Shown one piece after another: positions 1-6,139 of a stretch of 6,139 nt of DNA. The first letter of the stretch is position 1, and every line of letters starts with the position of its first letter. Under the pieces are notes generated by a model that saw nothing but the letters and a program-made list of their open reading frames with translations, had not been told where the DNA came from and did no database searches. The stretch is taken from the NCBI GenBank assembly GCA_028873155.1, contig JAGWML010000184.1, forward strand, positions 1 through 6,139. The letters run 5' to 3'. A program made the position numbers and the translations under genes. The DNA comes from Acidobacteriota bacterium. GTDB lineage: Bacteria; Acidobacteriota; Terriglobia; Terriglobales; Acidobacteriaceae.

Positions 1-1
1 C

Positions 2-2254
2 CGCGAGGCCGAGGCCATTGCGGCCTTCCCGCCGGAGGATCTGCCGCCGCTGGCCACGCCGGATGACACCATCTACGTCATCTTCACTTCGGGCTCCACT
101 GGTCGACCCAAAGGCGTGGACGTGCCGAACAGGGGAGTGGTGAACCTGCTGACCTGGATGGCGCAGGAGCTGGCCATGGGCCCCGCAGATGTGGTGCCGG
201 TGCTGGCGAGCTTCGGCTTCGACATGTCGATTCCTGAGCTCTACCTGGCGCTCACCACGGGCGGTGCCGTGTTACTGACGCCACGCATGGCTGCGGCCGA
301 TGGAGAGGCACTTGCCGCTCTGCTGCAGCGGCATCAGGCCACCATGCTGCATGCCACGCCAACCACCTGGGGGCTGCTGCTCGACGCAGGCTTCACGGGT
401 GCCGGCCTCAAGCGCTGTATCGGCGCGGAGGCGCTGCCGCGCGAACTCTTCCTGCGCCTGATGCAGGCCGCCGAGGGCACGCCGCTCTACAACCTCTACG
501 GGCCAACGGAGACGACCGTCTGGTCGACCTTCCACCGCTTCACCTCAGCGGAGGAGCGCATCACCATCGGACGCCCCATCGCCAACACCCAGGTCTACAT
601 TCTGGACGAGCAACTGCAACCGGTGCCCGTGGGCGTACCCGGCGGCATCTACATCAGCGGCGACGGCGTTACGCGCGGCTACCTTGGACGGCCAGACCTG
701 ACCGCAGAGAAGTTTCTTCCCCATCCGTTCCTGGAGGATGGACGCCTGTATGTCACGGGTGACGTAGGGCGGTATCTGCCCGACGGTCGCATCGAATACC
801 TGCAGCGGGCCGATCACCAGGTCAAGATTCGCGGCTTCCGCATCGAACTGGGCGAGATCGAAGCTGTGCTCGCGGCCCATCCCGCTCTGCGTGAGTCGGT
901 TGTGGTGGCACGTGAGGACCAGCCGGGCATGCGCAGCCTGGCAGCGTACTATGTCGCGGCCGACCCCGCCCAAACGGTCGAGCCCGGTGAGCTGCGCGAT
1001 TTTCTTAAGTCGCGCCTGCCGGACTACATGATTCCCTCCGGCTGGATGCAGCTGGAGCGCCTCCCCGTCTCGCCCAACGGTAAGGTGGATCGCAAAGCTC
1101 TGCCCGCACCCGAGACGCTGGTCTCCCGCTCCGCCAATGGAAACGCACCCTCCAGCACGGTCGAGGTTCGGCTCGCGACCATCTGGGAAGAGGTGTTGAA
1201 CGTCACTTCGGTAAGCCTGGACGACGACTTCTTCTCGTTGGGAGGCCACTCGCTGCTGGCCGTGCAGATGATGACCCGAGCACGCGAGGCGTTCGGATTT
1301 GACCTGCCGCTGACGCTTCTATTCAGCGCGCCGCGCCTGGGCGAGCTTGCCCGCGTCATCCAGAACGAACGCGGCAAGCACCCCTTCAAGACAATTATTC
1401 CCATTCGTAAAGGCGGTAACCGGCCACCGCTCTTCTGCGTTGCGCGCCCCAACGTCAATGCACTGGGCTTCGTCTTCCTGATGCGTCACCTGGCACCCGA
1501 GCAGCCTGTCATCGGCCTGCAGGCGCAGATGGAGAAGGACGGCAGCAGCTGGGTCTATGACCAGGCAGACTACGAAGCCAAAGCAGCTGAGTACATCCAG
1601 GCCATGCGCGAAGCCTACCCGGATGGGCCATACTTCCTGACTGGCTACTGTGAGGGGGCACATATCGCCTTTGAGATGGCGCGCATGCTTGAGGCGCAAG
1701 GGCTGCCCGTCGCCATGCTCGCCATCCTGGACGCCTGGCCGGTCGAGAACACCGTGAGTCGGACGAAGTACAAGCTGCGTGGCTACCTGCGCGAGTTCCG
1801 CAAGTTCCGCAAACTCTCGTTGACCGGCAAGCTGCACTTCCTCACGCGGAATCGATTCCGGAAGCAGCAAACGCAGGCTGCGCTGGACCCCGTTGCGGCC
1901 GCCGCTGCGGCAAAGGCCGCGGAACAGTTGCGCCTGGCCAATGAACAGTTGCGCCGTCGCTACTGGCCGGGGCCAGACTTTGTGCCCACGCGCTGGGGCG
2001 GGCGCCTGACGCTCTTCCGCACGGACAAGCAGCTTCACATCCGCATCCGCGACTACAAGATGGGATGGGGCCAGCGCGCTCTGGGCGGCGTCGACGTCAT
2101 CCGCGTCGAGGGCGACCACTTCCTGATGCTCCGCGAGCCCTACGTCGTCGATCTCGCACACAACATGCAACGCGTCATGGACGAGGCCTACGCGCGCTGG
2201 CAGGCCGAGCAGGGAAGTGCTGCTTCCACAAAGAGATCAGCCGATGGGCTTTGA
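2..2254 (+). CDS. Nonribosomal peptide synthetase, C-terminal part (A-T-TE), 5' truncated by window edge
   Basis: The reading frame is open from the first base, so the gene starts upstream; 750 residues are visible. A GTG at 116 lies inside the domain and is not the start. Residues below count from the codon at 2. Adenylation domain: A3 YVIFTSGSTGRPKG (25-38), A4 FDMS (73-76), A5 NLYGPTETT (164-172), A7 YVTGD (250-254), A8 HQVKIRGFRIELGEIE (272-287), and A10 NGKVDRK (359-365) with the expected catalytic Lys361. Carrier domain: FFSLGGHSL, with Ser417 as the phosphopantetheine site. Thioesterase, about 450-750: GYCEGA puts Cys550 at the nucleophile position, with Asp577 (AILDAW) and His706 (GDHFLML) completing a triad. 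The enzyme should activate an amino or related acid, load it on the carrier, and release the product by hydrolysis or cyclisation in the cytoplasm. Substrate-pocket residues read by eye are D-M-P-?-C-G-L-V-W-K; I cannot assign a substrate. Whether a condensation domain precedes is not visible. Confidence 0.95.
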   Translation, partial: REAEAIAAFPPEDLPPLATPDDTIYVIFTSGSTGRPKGVDVPNRGVVNLLTWMAQELAMGPADVVPVLASFGFDMSIPELYLALTTGGAVLLTPRMAAADGEALAALLQRHQATMLHATPTTWGLLLDAGFTGAGLKRCIGAEALPRELFLRLMQAAEGTPLYNLYGPTETTVWSTFHRFTSAEERITIGRPIANTQVYILDEQLQPVPVGVPGGIYISGDGVTRGYLGRPDLTAEKFLPHPFLEDGRLYVTGDVGRYLPDGRIEYLQRADHQVKIRGFRIELGEIEAVLAAHPALRESVVVAREDQPGMRSLAAYYVAADPAQTVEPGELRDFLKSRLPDYMIPSGWMQLERLPVSPNGKVDRKALPAPETLVSRSANGNAPSSTVEVRLATIWEEVLNVTSVSLDDDFFSLGGHSLLAVQMMTRAREAFGFDLPLTLLFSAPRLGELARVIQNERGKHPFKTIIPIRKGGNRPPLFCVARPNVNALGFVFLMRHLAPEQPVIGLQAQMEKDGSSWVYDQADYEAKAAEYIQAMREAYPDGPYFLTGYCEGAHIAFEMARMLEAQGLPVAMLAILDAWPVENTVSRTKYKLRGYLREFRKFRKLSLTGKLHFLTRNRFRKQQTQAALDPVAAAAAAKAAEQLRLANEQLRRRYWPGPDFVPTRWGGRLTLFRTDKQLHIRIRDYKMGWGQRALGGVDVIRVEGDHFLMLREPYVVDLAHNMQRVMDEAYARWQAEQGSAASTKRSADGL

Positions 2255-2279
2255 CCTGCGCCGGGGAATTTGTTATAAC
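2251..2279 (+). promoter_or_regulatory. Sigma70-type promoter for tRNA-Asn
   Basis: TTGACC (2251-2256) and TATAAC (2274-2279) each match the consensus at five of six bases and are separated by exactly 17 nt. Initiation would fall near 2286, about 36 nt before the mature tRNA 5' end. The -35 element contains the TGA stop of the peptide synthetase gene, so the two transcription units abut with no spare sequence. Assignment to the tRNA is inferred from position and orientation. Confidence 0.7.
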
Positions 2280-2283
2280 CAAT

Positions 2284-2310
2284 GAGGCGCAAGGCGACAG
2301 TATCCGCCTC
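2284..2310 (+). other. Possible hairpin in tRNA leader
   Basis: GAGGCG (2284-2289) and CGCCTC (2305-2310) are perfect complements with a 15-nt loop. The structure would sit at the very start of the predicted tRNA precursor. No T tract follows, so it is not a convincing terminator for the upstream gene. It may affect 5' leader processing, or be chance. Confidence 0.3.
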
Positions 2311-2320
2311 CACCAGCACA

Positions 2321-3711
<1,391 letters not shown>

Positions 3712-3712
<1 letters not shown>

Positions 3713-4101
3713 TACTTTTCTCCTGTTTCCATGGGCTCAGGACAGCCCATCGCCAGTTTGACGAGCGAAGCCAGTTTGCAAATCTTTGTGTTGGTGAGCG
3801 GACGCTGCCCTGGCTCCGGCTCCCGTAGATTCGCCCGCAGGACCACAGCGATGTTGTCTGCCTGGGCGGAGCAATCCATGCGCAGTCCTGTTTCGCCAGC
3901 ATGGAGCAACAGGTGAGCAGGTCCGAGCTTGTGGATCGATGTTGACAGCGGAATCACAAGAACCGAGGTGGCACGCTCATGTTGATTCCGCGCATTGGGC
4001 GAGACGATAATCACGGGCCTGCGTCCCTTCTCCGGCGGATCGGTATGGAAGTTTGTCCACCAGATCTCACCGCGCTGCGGAAATCGCTGTGCCGTTGGCA
4101 T
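3712..4101 (-). CDS. MazF/PemK-type toxin, probable mRNA endoribonuclease
   Basis: The 129-residue protein shows the PemK/MazF pattern: QRGEIWW near the N terminus (Gly11-Trp14), GRRPVIIVSP (residues 26-35, with the conserved Arg before Pro), and the strand SVLVIPLST (46-54). GETGL and DCSAQADNI follow at positions where the family has its second conserved block. The family cleaves RNA as ribosome-independent or ribosome-assisted endoribonucleases. I chose the ATG at 4101 because it lies 2 nt after the antitoxin stop and has an AAGGAAG sequence (4112-4118) upstream. A longer in-frame start at 4149 would add 16 residues and overlap the antitoxin gene by 46 nt. Its TAA overlaps the integrase ATG by one base. 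Catalytic competence is inferred; target specificity cannot be read from the sequence. Confidence 0.85.
3720..3724 (-). promoter_or_regulatory. Integrase ribosome binding site inside the toxin gene
   Basis: AGGAG lies 7 nt before the integrase ATG and is embedded in the last toxin codons. With the TAATG overlap it supports this start and suggests that ribosomes finishing the toxin can reinitiate on the integrase. Confidence 0.75.
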
Positions 4102-4103
4102 GG

Positions 4104-4424
4104 TTAGTGCGCTTCCTTTGCGAGTTGCGACTCTGCGAATCTTCCCCATGCGCTCTCCTCAGCTACTTCGTCCTCACTAAGAGAATCGTAGTAATCCGCG
4201 TAGGCAGCTTCAATGGCTTTTTGCTGCCGAACCGCCATGAGTTCACTGAGAAGCGCGTCCAAGGTTTCCGACTCCGAGTTGGATTTTCGTTCCTTGCAGC
4301 TCCGGCGAATGAAAGAGTCTGATTCGACGGAGATGCTGAAGCTCTTCTTGATCTTGCGGCCCATCTTGGGCGATGTGGTAGGCATAGTCTCACCGCGAGT
4401 AGTATAGCCGGTAAGAATATCCAT
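4104..4424 (-). CDS. Antitoxin of the MazF-type pair, ribbon-helix-helix-like
   Basis: The 106-residue protein lies immediately upstream of the toxin. Residues about 25-62 (KKSFSISVESDSFIRRSCKE and the following helix LDALLSELMAV) fit a ribbon-helix-helix fold: a basic strand, then two helices. This region would dimerise and bind the operon's own promoter. The C-terminal part, about 70-106, is acidic and aromatic (YADYYDSLSEDEVAEESAWG), as in toxin-wrapping tails of MazE-like antitoxins. Family assignment rests on these patterns and on gene order. The start at 4424 is supported by GGGAG (4430-4434) with a 5-nt spacer and by the 21-nt gap to the preceding gene. A second ATG at 4385 (residue 14) would give 93 residues and has a weaker GGTGAG just upstream. 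Antitoxin before toxin is the usual order and helps keep antitoxin in excess. Confidence 0.8.
   Translation of the reverse strand: MDILTGYTTRGETMPTTSPKMGRKIKKSFSISVESDSFIRRSCKERKSNSESETLDALLSELMAVRQQKAIEAAYADYYDSLSEDEVAEESAWGRFAESQLAKEAH
4401..4406 (-). promoter_or_regulatory. Possible internal -10 element in the antitoxin 5' end
   Basis: On the minus strand TATACT occurs between the two candidate antitoxin starts (4424 and 4385). No good -35 lies at 16-18 nt upstream. If used, it would start a transcript near 4394 carrying the shorter antitoxin, toxin and integrase without the excisionase-like gene. Confidence 0.2.
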
Positions 4425-4445
4425 GCCAACTCCCGCAACCTGTAT

Positions 4446-4694
4446 CTACCGTCCGAAAGCCGCGCGTCGCGCTGGAGCGAGCTGCTCTGAGGCGGGGCCT
4501 ATCCGTGGAGTTCCCGCGCCTCCCGCCGGTTGGGCCTGCTCCCAAGCGGTAAGTTCTTCTTCGTCATAGCGAACGAGGGAGCCAAACTTGTGATATTTCG
4601 GTCCCTTGTTTTCCAGCCGCCAACGGCGAAGTGTGCCGAGACTGATCTGGGTTCGCTCGGCAACATCAAACTCGGTGAGAAATCGTGTACTCAT
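4446..4694 (-). CDS. AlpA/excisionase-like MerR-type helix-turn-helix protein
   Basis: The protein has 82 residues. Residues 5-55 (FLTEFDVAERTQISLGTLRR then WRLENKGPKYHKFGSLVRYD) match the HTH_17/AlpA pattern: a helix-turn-helix recognising DNA, then a GPKYHKFGSLVRY wing and an EEELTAWEQ helix. Such proteins act as recombination directionality factors or as regulators of integrase genes in prophages and islands. The tail (about 56-82) is rich in Ala, Gly and Pro and is probably disordered. Start: ATG at 4694 with AGGGAG (4703-4708) and an 8-nt spacer. It is the first gene of the minus-strand cassette, 21 nt before the antitoxin, so it probably heads the operon. An excisionase role is inferred from family and from linkage to the integrase; a transcriptional activator is the main alternative. 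Confidence 0.85.
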   Translation of the reverse strand: MSTRFLTEFDVAERTQISLGTLRRWRLENKGPKYHKFGSLVRYDEEELTAWEQAQPAGGAGTPRIGPASEQLAPARRAAFGR

Positions 4695-4725
4695 CAGTGC
4701 AGCTCCCTACGCAAGGATGATCGAG

Positions 4726-4744
4726 TGCGGCAAATATCGCCGCA
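4726..4744. promoter_or_regulatory. Dyad TGCGGC-N7-GCCGCA, candidate operator
   Basis: The 6-bp arms are perfect and flank the AT-rich spacer AAATATC. The dyad lies 32 bp upstream of the excisionase-like ATG, where an autoregulatory operator of the minus-strand cassette would be expected. The binding protein is unknown; the antitoxin or the HTH protein is possible. Confidence 0.4.
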
Positions 4745-4801
4745 TGTACGGGCAATGATGCTCAGTTCTGCGCTTCTGCGTCCAATGAATTCCAGGGAGA
4801 C

Positions 4802-4824
4802 CGTTATGCGCCGCAGGCATAACG
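4802..4824. promoter_or_regulatory. Dyad CGTTATGC-N7-GCATAACG, candidate LysR-type operator
   Basis: The 8-bp arms are perfect and flank a 7-nt spacer (GCCGCAG). The dyad contains the T-N11-A core (T4807, A4819) typical of LysR-family binding sites. It lies 138 bp before the LysR start and 107 bp before the divergent excisionase-like start, so one site could control both directions. The assignment to the adjacent LysR protein is inference. Confidence 0.5.
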
Positions 4825-4951
4825 ACATCTATGTTGTGCAACCGGCGTAGCCCGGATCGACATCAAACACATACGCGGTTGTTCAGGAAATAAGGTAGTC
4901 TGCCCATCCTTTGGGCCTCTTGATCCCCATCTCTGTCAGAGTTCTCTGCGC

Positions 4952-4956
4952 GGAGG
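4952..4956 (+). promoter_or_regulatory. Ribosome binding site of the LysR gene
   Basis: GGAGG sits 6 nt before the ATG at 4963. This decides the start against an overlapping frame at 4911, which lacks such a site. Confidence 0.75.
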
Positions 4957-4962
4957 ACAGCC

Positions 4963-5898
4963 ATGATTCTTCCAGAACTCCGGTTGCTGGAAGCCGCAAT
5001 CGCCGTAGCCCAGGACCTGAACTTTTCACGGGCAGCAGTGCGGCTTCACATCGACCAATCCACCGTAACCAAGCGCATCAACGCTTTGGAAAGCCAGCTC
5101 GGCTTTAAGCTCTTTGAGCGAAACCATCAGTCCGTTGAACTCACGGAACCCGGCAGACGGTTTGTGGAAGAAGCACAGGAGGCGGTCATGCACATGGAGC
5201 GGGCTGTCTCCTCTGCCAATGCGGCATTTCGCGGCGCTGAGGAGACCCTGAACATCGGCGCCACCGCGGCGACAGACCCGTTCCTGGTTTCGACGTTGAT
5301 GGCGGTGCGAGTCCCGCTCTACCCGCGCCTGAAGTTAAAGTTGACGAGCGATTACCCCGGCGAGCTGGTCCATGATCTGATTGCCGGCACGCTCGATCTG
5401 GCTGTCGTTACCGATGTTCAGGAAAATCCGAAGTTAAGCTGCCTGGCGCTGGCGAAGAGCCCGTATTTCGTCGCCATGATGGCCGACGATCATCTCGCAG
5501 GCAAGAAAGAGATTCGTATGAAGGACCTGGACAAGCGTAACTGGGCACTGCTGTCCCGACGGGTCAGCCCCTATTCACACGAGATGATACAGATGGCGGC
5601 ATCGGAAGCCGGTGTGAAGGCCTCGGACGTGCATCATGTGATGACAGCGGAGCAGGCCATGTCCATGATCTTCCTTCATGACAGCGTGGCGCTGCTGGAC
5701 CGCGTCGGTGCCTGGCGCATCGCGCAGAACGGAATCACGATGCGTCCTCTGGCCGAGAGCAATCTGCACTTCAGCACCGAACTTGCTGTCTGCTCTGACA
5801 ATAAAAACAGGATTGTGAAAGAGTTCGTGAAGGCAGCTGGAAGGAAGCTCGATACCTTGCGTCGTCCGGTTCAGCAGAGACTGAATTTGACTGCGTAG
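4963..5898 (+). CDS. LysR-family transcriptional regulator
   Basis: The protein has 311 residues, the usual length of the family. The N-terminal winged HTH is clear: LRLLEAAIAVAQDLNFSRAA (about 6-25), then the recognition segment HIDQSTVTKRINALESQLG and the wing FKLFERNHQSVELTEPGRRF, followed by the long linker helix (about 70-88). The rest, from about 93 (LNIGATAATDPFLVSTLMAV), is the periplasmic-binding-protein-like effector domain in two lobes, with LIAGTLDLAVV and HLAGKKEIRMKDL at the usual places. It should act as a cytoplasmic tetramer that responds to a small ligand, which cannot be predicted. LysR proteins often control the divergent neighbour; here that is the integrative cassette, and a T-N11-A dyad lies between them. 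It converges on the small zinc-ribbon gene 31 nt downstream, with no room for other genes. Confidence 0.95.
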   Translation: MILPELRLLEAAIAVAQDLNFSRAAVRLHIDQSTVTKRINALESQLGFKLFERNHQSVELTEPGRRFVEEAQEAVMHMERAVSSANAAFRGAEETLNIGATAATDPFLVSTLMAVRVPLYPRLKLKLTSDYPGELVHDLIAGTLDLAVVTDVQENPKLSCLALAKSPYFVAMMADDHLAGKKEIRMKDLDKRNWALLSRRVSPYSHEMIQMAASEAGVKASDVHHVMTAEQAMSMIFLHDSVALLDRVGAWRIAQNGITMRPLAESNLHFSTELAVCSDNKNRIVKEFVKAAGRKLDTLRRPVQQRLNLTA

Positions 5899-5914
5899 TC
5901 GTGGCTGCAGAAAG

Positions 5915-5928
5915 GATAGTGTTCTATC
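5915..5928. terminator. Weak hairpin between convergent genes
   Basis: GATAG and CTATC form a 5-bp stem with a 4-nt loop in the 31-nt gap between the LysR stop and the stop of the minus-strand gene. On the minus strand it is followed closely by CCTTTCT. The stem is short and AT-rich and the U tract is poor, so terminator function is doubtful. Confidence 0.2.
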
Positions 5929-5929
5929 G

Positions 5930-6139
5930 CTACTCGAATGCGCCGCGGATTTCGATGTTCAATGGACCGTTCGAGTCGCAGCTCGGACACTGGAAGATTC
6001 CAGAAGCCATTTCCGGCCCAGTTATTTCCTCTCTTCTCCTTGCGTGTCCACACCGAACGCAAACATGAACGTGAATCAGTCCGGGAGTGGAGCCATGCCT
6101 CGACATCCGCCCGGAGAGAACGCTGCCATTTTCCACTTC
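5930..6139 (-). CDS. Small four-cysteine zinc-ribbon-like protein, 5' end uncertain
   Basis: The frame stays open to the window edge, so it may begin outside. From a GTG at 6136 it reads 68 residues. It has two CxxC knuckles, VCVRCG (Cys26, Cys29) and QCPSCD (Cys50, Cys53), separated by 20 residues, the arrangement of a single zinc ribbon. The segment between contains RRREEITGPEMASGIFQ and the end reads GPLNIEIRGAFE. An internal ATG at 6106 (residue 11) would retain both knuckles, but neither start has a strong ribosome binding site. Function is unknown; zinc ribbons of this size bind nucleic acid or protein partners. The ordered CxxC spacing and tight convergence with the LysR gene argue that it is a real gene. 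A competing minus-strand frame at 5871-6062 lacks such motifs and overlaps the LysR gene. Confidence 0.65.
   Translation of the reverse strand, partial: EVENGSVLSGRMSRHGSTPGLIHVHVCVRCGHARRREEITGPEMASGIFQCPSCDSNGPLNIEIRGAFE

Larger units (their letters stand above)
4695..4962. other. Divergent intergenic region between the excisionase-like gene and the LysR gene
   Basis: These 268 nt separate two divergently read regulators and must hold both promoters. I see two perfect dyads (listed separately) but no promoter with two good hexamers at correct spacing on either strand. No tRNA-Asn 3'-end repeat (candidate attR) and no open frame with a convincing start and ribosome binding site were found. 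Confidence 0.6.

Noticed and set aside
545..2170. Long minus-strand frames opposite the synthetase gene (545-1249, 1319-2170)
   Set aside because: They are shadow frames in GC-rich coding DNA with no recognisable motifs; the plus strand carries clear NRPS domains throughout.
2284..2310. Hairpin after the synthetase stop as an intrinsic terminator
   Set aside because: Long loop and no T tract; it also lies downstream of the predicted tRNA transcription start.
4101..4149. Longer toxin start at 4149
   Set aside because: It would overlap the antitoxin gene by 46 nt and adds a non-family N terminus; the ATG 2 nt after the antitoxin stop fits better.
4530..4850. Plus-strand frame crossing the excisionase-like gene and the intergenic region
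   Set aside because: It is antisense to an HTH gene with a good ribosome binding site, and its own sequence has no domain-like pattern.
5936..5980. TTCGAGTCGCAG as a possible tRNA-Asn T-loop remnant (attR)
   Set aside because: Only about eight bases match the tRNA and the T stem is not preserved; chance similarity.

Overview
The window is a chromosomal junction in a fairly GC-rich bacterium. It holds the 3' end of a secondary-metabolism gene, a tRNA gene, and one end of what looks like an integrative element inserted at that tRNA. The style of the LysR protein and of the integrase tail reminds me of soil Acidobacteriota (Acidobacteriaceae). That is only an impression from the sequence and needs a database search.

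Left part (1-2254, + strand): the C-terminal end of a nonribosomal peptide synthetase, with most of an adenylation domain, one carrier domain and a terminal thioesterase, then a stop codon. The thioesterase has Cys in place of the usual nucleophilic Ser and lacks the usual HGxGG-like oxyanion motif. A sigma70-type promoter (2251-2279) overlaps the stop codon and should drive tRNA-Asn(GTT) at 2322-2396.

Middle part (2333-4694, - strand): a compact four-gene cassette reading toward the tRNA. In transcription order it encodes an AlpA/excisionase-like HTH protein, a ribbon-helix-helix-like antitoxin, a MazF/PemK-type toxin and a tyrosine recombinase. Gaps are 21 nt, 2 nt and a one-base TAATG overlap, which suggests co-transcription and translational coupling. 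The integrase gene runs through the whole 3' side of the tRNA in antisense, so its last 21 codons are tRNA complement and its stop lies in the tRNA D-stem. Just inside the element, the integrase tail carries a perfect 25-bp direct repeat 153 bp apart; these copies are candidate arm-type integrase sites. This is the classic arrangement of an island or satellite integrated in a tRNA 3' end, with an addiction module placed between the directionality factor and the integrase. No second attachment site is visible, so the far boundary is either outside the window or degraded.

Right part (4695-6139): a 268-nt divergent intergenic region with two perfect dyads, a complete LysR-type regulator on the + strand (4963-5898), and a small convergent four-cysteine zinc-ribbon-like gene on the - strand entering from the right edge. 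Whether these belong to the element or to the old chromosome cannot be decided here.
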